From NCBI RefSeq assembly GCF_014357575.1, contig NZ_JACONW010000046.1, forward strand, positions 1 to 39,089: 39,089 bases of DNA. The letters are read 5' to 3'. The number at the start of each line of letters is the position of its first letter. Within the stretch, counting starts at the first letter, position 1. This DNA comes from Pseudomonas folii. GTDB taxonomy: Bacteria > Pseudomonadota > Gammaproteobacteria > Pseudomonadales > Pseudomonadaceae. The notes under the pieces were generated by a model that searched no databases, had not been told where the DNA came from, and saw only the letters and a list, made by a program, of their open reading frames with translations. Below, in pieces: positions 8,283 to 17,127 of the stretch. The translations under genes and the position numbers were made by a program.

Positions 8283-8711
8283 TTACTGGGCCGGTGCCGG
8301 TTGCACCTGACGCAGACCTTCTTCACGTAGTTCGTTCACGCCTTGACGGGCGTCCTGCACAGCTCTTTCTGCCTTGGCAGCCTGGGATTTACGTTCGGCT
8401 ACGCGAGCGTCCCATTCAGCTTGTTCAGCCAGGCGGCGTGCTTCGTCGTATTTCTGCTCTTGCATGGCGAGTTCGGCTTTCTTGAGCTTGTCTTGCGCCG
8501 ATTTCATTTCTACTGCGGAGAACTCGGTACCACCGGCGCTGACGGCGCTGTTAACGGCCGATTGGCTCACAGCGTACTGCTCGGTCGGAGGATTACCTGC
8601 ACAACCTGCGAGTACGAAGCTGGCACCCAGTGCCAGAGCGGTCAGTTTCAGGCCGCGCAGGCCTTTGAATTTGGTATTGGCAGTAAGCGTGTTCATCGTG
8701 TTCGACTCCAT
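8283..8711 (-). CDS. DUF4398-type lipoprotein
   Basis: The predicted envelope lipoprotein has 142 residues from ATG 8711, or 137 from the second ATG at 8696. A basic N-terminus and hydrophobic core end in LAGC. The mature part is an extended helix rich in A, E, K and Q (for example KSAQDKLKKAELAMQEQKYD), typical of DUF4398 and similar to the N-terminal half of the adjacent LptF-like protein. AGGAG sits seven bases before ATG 8711, and a GGAG also suits the second ATG, so the start is undecided. It is first in the two-gene unit with lptF. A structural or stress-envelope role is inferred from the partner. Confidence 0.85.
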   Translation of the reverse strand: MESNTMNTLTANTKFKGLRGLKLTALALGASFVLAGCAGNPPTEQYAVSQSAVNSAVSAGGTEFSAVEMKSAQDKLKKAELAMQEQKYDEARRLAEQAEWDARVAERKSQAAKAERAVQDARQGVNELREEGLRQVQPAPAQ

Positions 8712-8826
8712 TATTTAACTCCTGAAAATCTTGAGTGTTCCATGACAGTCGTTGGCCTGAAGCGTGCGAGGTAGCGTCTGGCTGCGCCGTTGGCTATCCG
8801 TAGGCTTTTCTGTAATGGCTATGGGC

Positions 8827-8854
8827 TCGGACACATGAACTTTTTGAATAGTTC
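8827..8854 (-). promoter_or_regulatory. Probable AlgU/sigma-E-type promoter for the lptF unit
   Basis: On the minus strand GAACTA (8854-8849) is followed after exactly 17 bases by TCCGA (8831-8827). This is close to the AlgU (sigma-22) consensus GAACTT-N16/17-TCTGA. It would place transcription start near 8820, about 110 bases before the first lipoprotein start. P. aeruginosa lptF is reported to depend on AlgU, which supports the call. The -35 also lies in a TGAACT...AGTTCA inverted repeat (8835-8855). Confidence 0.6.
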
Positions 8855-8913
8855 AGGTTTTTTCGACGGGATTTTCTTTGCGCAAACTACGGAACGAATG
8901 CTGTGAAAAAACG

Positions 8914-8980
8914 ATCCCGGCACGTCATTGGCACGTCATTGGCACGTCATTGGCACGTCATTGGCACGTTGTACCGGGAT
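8914..8980. repeat. 11-bp tandem repeat array inside an inverted repeat
   Basis: The unit GGCACGTCATT occurs four times without mismatch (8919-8962), followed by a partial fifth copy GGCACGT (8963-8969). ATCCCGG (8914-8920) and CCGGGAT (8974-8980) flank the array as a perfect inverted repeat. The period is close to one helical turn. It lies in the gap between the lptF promoter and the 3' end of the gene at 9002-9340. It does not fit the genome's other repeat families, and plus-strand frames through it do not look like real genes. Confidence 0.9.
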
Positions 8981-9001
8981 ACGTATTGCGTGTTGGCAGT
9001 G

Positions 9002-9340
9002 TTATTCGACGTCCTGCTTTTCGGACAGCTCCTGCAGATACCGACGCGAAAGCGCCAGGAAACGCGGGGTGGGGCCAACATCTTCGTACACTGGGTCGCC
9101 TTCTTCGTCAGTGGTCACGACATGCTGGCCCTGCACGTAAGGGAAGCTCGCTTCGAGTTCTTCCAGCGCGGCACCGATCAACTCGCCCAGTAACTCTTCA
9201 GGATGATGCTTGGGGTACATCTCGGTCAGTGCGTTCAGGCGCGCAGCGGACTCCATGTCCAGGTGAATCGCATACTGAGTCCTGGTCAGTCGTCCTTTGG
9301 CGTTCTCTTCCCAATGGTTGGCAAGTTCACGGATTTTCAT
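9002..9340 (-). CDS. Small conserved protein, unknown function
   Basis: The 112-residue soluble, acidic protein starts MKIRELANHWEENAKGRL, with AGAGG seven to eight bases before ATG 9340. It is mainly helical, with an E-rich middle (HHPEELLGELIGAALEELEA) and a C-terminal YLQELSE helix. It has no signal peptide or membrane segment. I recall close relatives beside ppc in other pseudomonads, sometimes named 'type 1 pili tip component', but nothing in the sequence supports a pilus role. It diverges from ppc. Confidence 0.8.
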   Translation of the reverse strand: MKIRELANHWEENAKGRLTRTQYAIHLDMESAARLNALTEMYPKHHPEELLGELIGAALEELEASFPYVQGQHVVTTDEEGDPVYEDVGPTPRFLALSRRYLQELSEKQDVE

Positions 9341-9587
9341 AGGGACCTCTTGGTTTGCCCACCGATGGCAGGTCTGCTTGAGTGCTGATTCGTTTAGTGC
9401 TCAGCCATGGCTCACCGATGAGATTAGTCCGGTTATTTCAAAAGGTTTATTCACCGGGTGTTGGCGTGGCTGTTGATTTTGCTGCACTGATGGTAGAAAA
9501 GGGATAGATCAGATTTCTGCACGCCTGTTCAGTCTTTGCAGCTTTGAGGTTGATGGCACCCATACAAAAATCAGGGGGAGAGGAACG
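9341..9587. other. Divergent intergenic region before ppc
   Basis: This 247-base gap separates the small minus-strand gene from ppc and must hold both promoters. It is AT-richer around 9420-9480. I see no repeat element, terminator or confident -35/-10 pair. The ppc ribosome site GGGGGAGAGG lies at its right end. Confidence 0.5.
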
Positions 9588-12224
9588 ATGGCTGATATCG
9601 ACGCGCGTTTACGCGAGGATGTGCACCTGCTGGGTGAGCTGTTGGGCAATACCATTCGCGAGCAGCGCGGGAGTGAGTTTCTCGACAAGATCGAACGTAT
9701 TCGCAAGGGTGCCAAAGCGGGTCGGCGTGGTTCGGCTGAGGGGGCCGAGCAACTGACGTCCAGTGTTGATGGCCTGGCCGAAGATGAATTGCTGCCGGTG
9801 GCGCGGGCCTTCAATCAGTTTCTCAACCTCGCCAACATCGCCGAGCAATACGAACTGATCCGGCGGCGTGACGATTCCCAGCCGCAACCGTTTGAATCTC
9901 GCGTGTTGCCTGAGCTGCTCGACCGCCTCAAACGTGCAGGACAGAAACCTGAGGCCTTGGCCCGGCAGTTGAGCAAGCTGGAAATCGAACTGGTCCTCAC
10001 TGCGCACCCCACTGAAGTGGCACGCCGCACCCTGATTCAAAAATACGACGCCATCGCCGCACAACTCGCGGCCCTCGACCATCGGGATCTGAGCAGCGCC
10101 GAGCGCGAGCAGATCACCGAGCGTCTGCAGCGTCTGATAGCCGAAGCCTGGCACACCGAAGAGATTCGCCGTACCCGACCGACCCCGGTGGATGAAGCGA
10201 AATGGGGCTTCGCCGTTATCGAGCATTCGCTATGGCATGCGGTGCCCAATTACCTGCGCAAGGCCGATCACGCGTTGCACGCTGCCACCGGTTTTCATCT
10301 GCCGCTGGAGGCGGCGCCGATTCGGTTCGCTTCGTGGATGGGCGGCGATCGGGACGGTAACCCCAACGTCACGGCGGCGGTGACGCGGGAGGTCCTGTTG
10401 CTGGCTCGCTGGATGGCGGCGGACTTGTATGTGCGTGACGTCGATCAACTGGCGGCCGAGTTGTCCATGCAGCAAGCCAGTGATGCGTTACGCGCCAGCG
10501 CGGGTGACAGCGCTGAACCCTATCGTGCTGTCCTGAAGCAACTGCGCGAGCGTTTGCGCGCAACCCGCAACTGGGCTCAGGCGTCACTGGCTGTGACGCA
10601 ACCCGCTCCGGATAACGTGCTGCACGATAATCGCGAGCTGCTTGAACCGCTGATGCTGTGCTTCCAGTCGCTTCATGAGTGCGGCATGGGTGTGATCGCC
10701 GATGGTCCGCTGCTTGATTGTCTGCGTCGTGCTGTGACGTTCGGCCTCTTCCTGGTGCGGCTGGATGTGCGTCAGGACTCCACCCGGCATGAATCGGCCA
10801 TGACCGAAATCACCGACTACCTCGGGCTTGGCCGCTATGAGGATTGGGACGAGCAGGCCCGTGTTGATTTCCTGCTGCGGGAATTGAACAGTCGACGTCC
10901 GTTGTTGCCAGCGCATTTCAAACCGGGCGCTGACACCGCCGAGGTGCTGGCGACATGCCGTGAAGTCGCTTCAGCGCCTGCGGCCTCGTTGGGGTCTTAC
11001 GTGATCTCCATGGCCGGTGCCGCTTCGGACGTGCTGGCGGTGCAGTTGCTGCTCAAAGAGGCGGGGTTGCAGCGCCCAATGCGCGTCGTGCCGCTGTTCG
11101 AAACCCTCGCGGACCTGGATAACGCCGGGCCAGCCATAGAACAATTGTTGAACCTGCCGGGCTACCGTTCACGCCTGCACGGCCCGCAGGAAGTGATGAT
11201 TGGCTATTCCGATTCCGCCAAGGATGCGGGCACCACGGCCTCGGCCTGGGCGCAATATCGGGCGCAGGAAAAACTGGTGGATATCTGCCGTGCTCAGCAA
11301 GTCGAACTGCTGCTCTTTCACGGCCGCGGTGGCACCGTCGGACGTGGCGGTGGCCCAGCGCACGCGGCGATTCTGTCGCAGCCGCCAGGTTCGGTCGCCG
11401 GGCGTTTCCGAACCACCGAGCAGGGCGAAATGATTCGCTTCAAGTTCGGCCTGCCAGACATCGCCGAGCAAAACCTCAATCTATATCTGGCCGCCGTGCT
11501 GGAAGCCACCTTGCAACCGCCACCACCGCCGCAACCCGCATGGCGAGAAATGATGGATAACCTGGCGGCGGACGGCGTCAGTGCCTACCGTGCCGTGGTG
11601 CGCGAGCATCCGGAGTTCGTCGAGTATTTCCGTCAGGCCACGCCGGAGCAGGAACTGGGTCGTTTGCCGCTGGGCAGTCGTCCGGCCAAGCGTAGGGAAG
11701 GCGGCGTCGAGAGTCTGCGGGCCATTCCATGGATTTTCGCCTGGACCCAGACGCGGCTGATGTTACCCGCCTGGCTTGGCTGGGAGGCGGCGCTCAACAA
11801 GGCGCTCGAACGCGGCGAAGGGGAGCTGCTGGGGCAGATGCGTGAGCACTGGCCATTCTTCCGCACCCGGATCGACATGCTGGAAATGGTTCTGGCCAAA
11901 GCTGACCACGATATTGCCCACCTGTACGATCAGCGTCTGGTGGAGCCGAGACTGCAACATTTGGGTACGCATTTACGCGACCTATTGTCGCAGGCTTGCG
12001 CCGTGGTGCTGGGGCTGACCGGGCAATCCCAACTGCTGGCTCATAGCCCTGCAACGCTTGAATTCATCAGCCTGCGCAACACGTATCTGGATCCGCTGCA
12101 CCTGCTTCAGGCAGAGTTGCTTGCCCGTTCACGCAACCGCGAGGCAAGTCTGGACAGTCCTCTGGAACAGGCGCTGCTGGTGTCTGTAGCGGGTATTGCC
12201 GCCGGATTGCGTAACACCGGTTAA
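9588..12224 (+). CDS. ppc: Phosphoenolpyruvate carboxylase
   Basis: This anaplerotic enzyme carboxylates phosphoenolpyruvate with bicarbonate to oxaloacetate, refilling the TCA cycle. The product is 878 residues, the normal length. The catalytic histidine region is [13 protein letters not shown] (His140), the substrate loop is [13 protein letters not shown], and the second signature is [15 protein letters not shown], preceded by [11 protein letters not shown]. The C-terminus ends RNTG, the conserved asparagine/glycine tail of the family. The start ATG 9588 has GGGGGAGAGG upstream. A perfect 12-bp hairpin lies 14 bases after the stop. A nearby PEP-mutase-like gene (15484) acts on similar C3/C4 substrates but is not in the same transcript. 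Confidence 0.97.
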   Translation: MADIDARLREDVHLLGELLGNTIREQRGSEFLDKIERIRKGAKAGRRGSAEGAEQLTSSVDGLAEDELLPVARAFNQFLNLANIAEQYELIRRRDDSQPQPFESRVLPELLDRLKRAGQKPEALARQLSKLEIELVLTAHPTEVARRTLIQKYDAIAAQLAALDHRDLSSAEREQITERLQRLIAEAWHTEEIRRTRPTPVDEAKWGFAVIEHSLWHAVPNYLRKADHALHAATGFHLPLEAAPIRFASWMGGDRDGNPNVTAAVTREVLLLARWMAADLYVRDVDQLAAELSMQQASDALRASAGDSAEPYRAVLKQLRERLRATRNWAQASLAVTQPAPDNVLHDNRELLEPLMLCFQSLHECGMGVIADGPLLDCLRRAVTFGLFLVRLDVRQDSTRHESAMTEITDYLGLGRYEDWDEQARVDFLLRELNSRRPLLPAHFKPGADTAEVLATCREVASAPAASLGSYVISMAGAASDVLAVQLLLKEAGLQRPMRVVPLFETLADLDNAGPAIEQLLNLPGYRSRLHGPQEVMIGYSDSAKDAGTTASAWAQYRAQEKLVDICRAQQVELLLFHGRGGTVGRGGGPAHAAILSQPPGSVAGRFRTTEQGEMIRFKFGLPDIAEQNLNLYLAAVLEATLQPPPPPQPAWREMMDNLAADGVSAYRAVVREHPEFVEYFRQATPEQELGRLPLGSRPAKRREGGVESLRAIPWIFAWTQTRLMLPAWLGWEAALNKALERGEGELLGQMREHWPFFRTRIDMLEMVLAKADHDIAHLYDQRLVEPRLQHLGTHLRDLLSQACAVVLGLTGQSQLLAHSPATLEFISLRNTYLDPLHLLQAELLARSRNREASLDSPLEQALLVSVAGIAAGLRNTG

Positions 12225-12238
12225 TCAGCGGGTCCGTT

Positions 12239-12270
12239 AATGGCGCACTGCCAATTCCCAGTGCGCCATT
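12239..12270 (+). terminator. Perfect 12-bp hairpin after ppc
   Basis: AATGGCGCACTG (12239-12250) and CAGTGCGCCATT (12259-12270) pair perfectly over an 8-base loop. No T-tract follows, so it may protect the 3' end or assist termination rather than act as a full intrinsic terminator. Confidence 0.55.
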
Positions 12271-13231
<961 letters not shown>

Positions 13232-13251
13232 CAGCGCTGGTTGAGTCAACA

Positions 13252-13275
13252 AACGGTCCGCTTGCGGGCCGTTTT
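13252..13275 (+). terminator. Rho-independent terminator after adk
   Basis: AACGGTCCGC and GCGGGCCGTT pair with one G-U, leaving a CTTG tetraloop, followed by TTTTG. A TATAAT box at 13282-13287 just downstream may serve tsaB. Confidence 0.75.
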
Positions 13276-13320
13276 GTCGTTTATAATGCGCCCCTTTTTT
13301 GATCTCGATGGATAACCCTG

Positions 13321-13995
13321 ATGACCACCTTGCTGGCCCTGGACACCGCCACTGAAGCCTGCTCGGTCGCTTTGCTGCACAACGGCAAGGTGCTGAGCCA
13401 CTACGAGGTGATCCCGCGCCTGCACGCCCAGCGTTTGCTGCCCATGATCAAAGCGATCATGGCGGAGGCGGGCATCGGCCTTTCAGCGCTGGATGCCATC
13501 GCCTTTGGTCGTGGTCCGGGCGCGTTTACGGGCGTGCGCATCGCCATTGGCGTGGTGCAGGGGTTGGCTTTTGGTCTGGAGCGTCCGGTGCTCCCCGTTT
13601 CCAATCTGGCAGTACTGGCCCAGCGAGCCATGCGCGAGCACGGTGCCCATCAGGTTGCGTCGGCCATCGACGCGCGCATGGATGAGGTTTACTGGGGTTG
13701 CTATCGCGAGGTGGCGGGGGAGATGCGTCTGCTTGGCGCCGAAGCCGTGCTGCCGCCAGAGCATGTTGCGTTACCCGACGATGCGAGTGGTGAATGGTTT
13801 GGTTCGGGCACGGGCTGGGACTATGCCGAGCGTCTGCCGGTCAGCGTCACAGGTCACGACGCCAGTATGCTGCCCCACGCTCAGGATTTACTGACCCTGG
13901 CGACCTTCGCCTGGCAGCGCGGTGAGGCCATCGTTGCAGATGAGGCGCAGCCGGTTTACCTGCGGGATAAAGTGGCTACGCCCAAAGCCCGATAG
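13321..13995 (+). CDS. tsaB: tRNA threonylcarbamoyladenosine biosynthesis protein TsaB
   Basis: TsaB is the non-catalytic partner of TsaD in the complex that transfers threonylcarbamoyl to A37 of ANN-decoding tRNAs (t6A). The 224-residue protein has the ASKHA-type N-terminus LLALDTATEACSVAL and the signature FGRGPGAFTGVRIAIGVVQG, both typical of TsaB rather than TsaD. ATG 13321 lies 33 bases after a TATAAT box at 13282-13287. It follows adk, as in other pseudomonads. t6A made here is the substrate for TcdA, encoded at 34899. Confidence 0.94.
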   Translation: MTTLLALDTATEACSVALLHNGKVLSHYEVIPRLHAQRLLPMIKAIMAEAGIGLSALDAIAFGRGPGAFTGVRIAIGVVQGLAFGLERPVLPVSNLAVLAQRAMREHGAHQVASAIDARMDEVYWGCYREVAGEMRLLGAEAVLPPEHVALPDDASGEWFGSGTGWDYAERLPVSVTGHDASMLPHAQDLLTLATFAWQRGEAIVADEAQPVYLRDKVATPKAR

Positions 13996-14021
13996 CGGAG
14001 TGCCGATTTAAATGCATTTCC

Positions 14022-14092
14022 TGTAGGAGCTGCCGAAGGCTGCGAAGGCGGTATGCCATGAGAATTCATTCGCAGCCTTCGGCAGCTCCTAC
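14022..14092. repeat. Family A palindromic repeat, copy 3
   Basis: TGTAGGAGCTGCCGAAGGCT and AGCCTTCGGCAGCTCCTAC form a near-perfect outer stem around a centre with GGTATGCCATGAG. It lies 26 bases after the tsaB stop. Confidence 0.9.
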
Positions 14093-14254
14093 GGTGATAT
14101 CTCGCCGGTACACCTACCTTTCATCGCCTAAAATCCTCAACTTCCCGCTTGTTGCGAAACTTTTTCAATTTGTGTGGTCTAGTTATCGTTCGGGTAATTG
14201 CAACAGCCTGCCCGTGAAGTTAGATTGCCACTATAAGATGCAGAGTACGCACTA

Positions 14255-14566
14255 ATGCGCATAGACGGCCCTTCACAACGTTCATACCCCATCAAACGCA
14301 AGCCGCGTAGTCAGCCTGCGATTGTTGATGGCACCTTCGAAGAAGTCGAAAACGACGCCGAAGTTGCCCAGCAGCCAGCGCAAAGCGCTCGCTCCGGTGG
14401 TAATGCACAGGCCAATTCGACTGCCAACGTTCCTGCACGCCCGCAAGACATCATCTTCCCGCGTTCCATGAGCACTCGCGTTGCAACCGCACTGGCCAGC
14501 TATCTGACCACCGCCAGCTTCGTTGACTGGGATCTGGAAGTGTCAGGGCTTGATCTCCACGTTTGA
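14255..14566 (+). CDS. Small conserved protein, unknown function
   Basis: The 103-residue protein starts at ATG 14255. The first two-thirds is low-complexity and polar, rich in A, Q, N, R and S (for example QSARSGGNAQANSTANV), probably disordered. The last third (IIFPRSMSTRVATALASYLT...DWDLEVSGLDLHV) looks folded. It has no signal peptide or membrane span. Its TGA overlaps the TTG start of the DUF72 gene, suggesting coupled translation. I recall a homologue in the same place in other pseudomonads, without a known role. The gap from the repeat to its start is AT-rich and probably holds its promoter. Confidence 0.72.
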   Translation: MRIDGPSQRSYPIKRKPRSQPAIVDGTFEEVENDAEVAQQPAQSARSGGNAQANSTANVPARPQDIIFPRSMSTRVATALASYLTTASFVDWDLEVSGLDLHV

Positions 14567-15432
14567 ACGATTCCCGCCTGCCTTATTTTCTGGGTTGTCC
14601 GTCATGGAGTGAAAACGCCTGGCGCGAATCACTCTATCCCGAAGACGCTCGTAGCAATGAATTTCTAGGTCTGTATTCACAGGTCTTCAATGCTGTTGAA
14701 GGCAACACCACTTTTTACGCTCGACCTGCGCCGTCCACCGTGCAGCGCTGGGCTGAAGTGCTGCCCGATGATTTTCGCTTTACGGCCAAGTTTCCAGGTG
14801 ACATCAGCCATGGTGGTGATCTGCGGCTCCAATTGCAGGCGGCGGAAACGTTCATCGAGTTGCTGGTACCCTTGGGCAAACGCGTTGCACCTTTCTGGCT
14901 TCAGCTGTCCGCAAGCTTCACGCCGCAGCGGCTCGCCGAGCTTGTCACTTTTATTGATGAGTTGAAGTGCCCGTTGGCCGTTGAAGTGCGCAACGTGGCG
15001 TTTTTCGAAAAGGGTGACGAAGAGCGCATGCTTAACCGCCTGCTGCTGGAACGTGGCGTTGAGCGCATCTGTCTGGATTCCCGTGCCTTGTTCAGTTGTG
15101 TGTCCAGCGATCCTGCGGTGCTCCATGCGCAATCGAAGAAACCAAAGGTTCCAGCTCGTCCGGCGGCGCTGACTCAATTTCCGCAGGTGCGCTTCATCGG
15201 TCATCCTGTGCTGGAGGCCAACGATCCGTTTCTGGTTCAGTGGGTCGCTAAAGTTGCCGCCTGGATTGAAGAAGGGCGCACGCCTTATGTATTCCTGCAC
15301 ACCCCGGATAATCTCGAAGCGCCGCTTCTGGCCCGACGATTTCATAACCAGTTGATGGAGCGCTTGCCAGGTTTGCCGCCGTTGGTGGAACTGGATCGCG
15401 CACCACCGGTGCAGCAACTGGGCTTGCTCTGA
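14563..15432 (+). CDS. DUF72 (YecE-like) protein
   Basis: The 289-residue protein of the DUF72 family has a TIM-barrel-like fold. Visible signatures are the N-terminal YFLGCPSWSENAWRESLYP, NAVEGNTTFYARP, RFTAKFPGDISH and VEVRNVAFF. The biochemical role of the family is not established. The start must be near TTG 14563, because an in-frame stop lies at 14551-14553 and the conserved N-terminus begins almost at once. No good ribosome site is visible. The TTGA overlap with the preceding gene argues for translation by re-initiation. Confidence 0.88.
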   Translation: MNDSRLPYFLGCPSWSENAWRESLYPEDARSNEFLGLYSQVFNAVEGNTTFYARPAPSTVQRWAEVLPDDFRFTAKFPGDISHGGDLRLQLQAAETFIELLVPLGKRVAPFWLQLSASFTPQRLAELVTFIDELKCPLAVEVRNVAFFEKGDEERMLNRLLLERGVERICLDSRALFSCVSSDPAVLHAQSKKPKVPARPAALTQFPQVRFIGHPVLEANDPFLVQWVAKVAAWIEEGRTPYVFLHTPDNLEAPLLARRFHNQLMERLPGLPPLVELDRAPPVQQLGLL

Positions 15433-15483
15433 GGTCGATAACTATGGCTTCAATAGCCGTATTAACGATCTCAGGAGTCAGCA

Positions 15484-16317
15484 ATGGATTCGCAACAGCT
15501 TCTTCGCGCACAAACTTTCAAGGCACTGCACGAGCGTGATCATGCTTTTGTGATCCCCAATCCGTGGGACGCAGGTTCGGCCAAACTGTTGGCATCCATG
15601 GGCTTCGAAGCGTTGGCGACCACCAGCGCGGGTCTGGCTTTCACCTTGGGTCGGGCTGATGCCGAAGGTGCGCTGAGCTTCTCCGAATCACTGGAAAACC
15701 TCCAGGCAATCGTTGCTGCAACGGACTTGCCGGTCGCTGCCGACCTTGAAAACGGCTTCGCTGATAGCCCTGAAGACTGCGCAGCCAACCTGCTGGCGGC
15801 GGCGCGGACCGGCATTGTGGGTGGCTCTATCGAAGACGCCACCGGCAAGACCGATCAGCCCATTTACGATTTCGAGTTGTCGGTAGCGCGGGTCAGGGCA
15901 GCGGCACTGGCTGTTCGCAGTTTGCCGTTCCCGTTCATGCTGACTGCCCGGGCGGAAAACCTGCTCAACGACCGGATGGATTTTGCTGACACGTTGAACA
16001 GGCTGAAGGCCTACGCCGATGCCGGAGCTGACGTGCTGTACGCGCCCGGCCTGCGTACACGCGAAGAAGTTATCGCGGTGGTCCGTGCCGTTGCGCCCAA
16101 GCCAGTCAACGTGTTGATGGGGCTGGGCGGTGTCACGCTGACTGTCGCTGAACTCAGCGAGTGCGGGGTCAAGCGCATCAGCGTCGGCTCATCCCTTGTA
16201 CGCGCGGCGTTCGGCGGTTTGTATCGCGCCGCGGAGGAAATCCGTACTCAGGGGACCTTTTCCTACGCCGAGCAGGCGCTGCCGTTTGCTCAACTCAATG
16301 CGTTGTTCAAGGACTGA
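15484..16317 (+). CDS. Isocitrate lyase/PEP mutase superfamily enzyme
   Basis: The 277-residue TIM-barrel enzyme belongs to the phosphoenolpyruvate mutase/isocitrate lyase superfamily. Visible features are FVIPNPWDAGSAKLLASMGF, TTSAGLAFTLGR, PVAADLENGFADSPEDC (metal-binding acids), GGSIEDATG and MLTARAENLL. It lacks the KKCGH-type catalytic cysteine motif of true isocitrate lyases; the equivalent region reads ENGF. That places it among the PEP-mutase-like or oxaloacetate-decarboxylase-like members that cleave C-C or C-P bonds of small oxo-acids. The exact substrate is not predictable. AGGAGT precedes ATG 15484. The extensin-like gene starts two bases after the stop. Confidence 0.88.
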   Translation: MDSQQLLRAQTFKALHERDHAFVIPNPWDAGSAKLLASMGFEALATTSAGLAFTLGRADAEGALSFSESLENLQAIVAATDLPVAADLENGFADSPEDCAANLLAAARTGIVGGSIEDATGKTDQPIYDFELSVARVRAAALAVRSLPFPFMLTARAENLLNDRMDFADTLNRLKAYADAGADVLYAPGLRTREEVIAVVRAVAPKPVNVLMGLGGVTLTVAELSECGVKRISVGSSLVRAAFGGLYRAAEEIRTQGTFSYAEQALPFAQLNALFKD

Positions 16318-16319
16318 GG

Positions 16320-17018
16320 GTGCGAGGCTCGACGCTGTTTCTGGTGTTCCTGCTGCTCTGCGCTGGCGCCGTCGCTGCGGTATGGCGCGGCTGGATAGAG
16401 GTGCCAGCGCAATGGAATCCCTGGGCGCCATTGGACATTCAGGCTGAACCCAACTTCCTGACCTCCTGGAAGCTGTCGCGCGTCAAGAGTGATCCGCAGT
16501 TGTGCGATCAGGTGCTGGGCTCATCCCGCCTGCGTTTCAGTCGTCAAGCCGACAGCCCCGCGTCCGCCGATTGCCCGCTTAACGGCGTGCTGCGAGTACA
16601 GGGCGGTGAGGTGGCGCTAAGCAGCAGCTTCCTCGCCAGTTGTCCATTGGCGGTGGCCTACGCGCTGTTTGAGGTTCACACCTTGCAACCCGCGGCCCAG
16701 GCGGTGTTTGGTCAGCGTGTGACGCGTATCGACCATTTGGGCAGTTTTGCCTGTCGCAACGTCTATGGCAGAAGCAGTGGGCGGCTGAGTCAGCATGCGA
16801 CCGCAAATGCCTTGGACATCGCCGGTTTCCGTCTCGCCGATGGACAGCGGATCAACCTGTTGCGGGACTGGAAAAACGAAGGCGACAAGGGCCGGTTCTT
16901 GCGTAAGGTCCGCGACGGAGCCTGCAAGAATTTCAACACGGTATTAGGGCCGGATTACAACGCGGCCCATCAAAACCATTTTCATCTGGATATGGGCGCC
17001 TGGCGGGTGTGTCGCTGA
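16320..17018 (+). CDS. Extensin-like C-terminal domain protein (LAS peptidase-like)
   Basis: The protein of about 232 residues has one N-terminal membrane segment (LFLVFLLLCAGAVAAVW), which makes it a signal anchor or uncleaved export signal with the rest in the periplasm. The soluble domain belongs to the bacterial 'extensin-like C-terminus' family: SQHATANALDIAGF and NHFHLDMG supply the His/Asp and His-x-His pattern of zinc LAS peptidases, which act on peptidoglycan peptides. Hydrolase activity is inferred, not shown. GTG 16320 is chosen because AAGGA ends six bases upstream and the frame's earlier codons overlap the previous gene. Tight spacing suggests co-transcription with the PEP-mutase-like gene, although their functions look unrelated. 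Confidence 0.85.
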   Translation: MRGSTLFLVFLLLCAGAVAAVWRGWIEVPAQWNPWAPLDIQAEPNFLTSWKLSRVKSDPQLCDQVLGSSRLRFSRQADSPASADCPLNGVLRVQGGEVALSSSFLASCPLAVAYALFEVHTLQPAAQAVFGQRVTRIDHLGSFACRNVYGRSSGRLSQHATANALDIAGFRLADGQRINLLRDWKNEGDKGRFLRKVRDGACKNFNTVLGPDYNAAHQNHFHLDMGAWRVCR

Positions 17019-17031
17019 GGTAGATATTTTT

Positions 17032-17103
17032 TGTAGGAGCTGCCGAAGGCTGCGAAGGCGGTGTGTCATGGGAATCGATTCGCAGCTTCCGGCAGCTCCT
17101 ACA
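17032..17103. repeat. Family A palindromic repeat, copy 4
   Basis: TGTAGGAGCTGCCGAAGGCT is inverted as GCAGCTTCCGGCAGCTCCTACA. It lies between two convergent genes, the extensin-like gene and the gene at 17128-17751. Confidence 0.9.
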
Positions 17104-17127
17104 GGGATCGCCTCGAATTGATGGGAA

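Noticed and set aside
8919..8969. Possible CRISPR array at the 11-bp repeats
   Set aside because: The units are contiguous and only 11 bases long, with no spacers and no cas genes. This is a simple tandem repeat.
8878..9342. Plus-strand frames translating the 11-bp repeats into HWHVIGTSLAR-like peptides
   Set aside because: The peptide periodicity is only the tandem DNA repeat read in frame. The rest overlaps the real minus-strand gene at 9002-9340, and no ribosome site is present.
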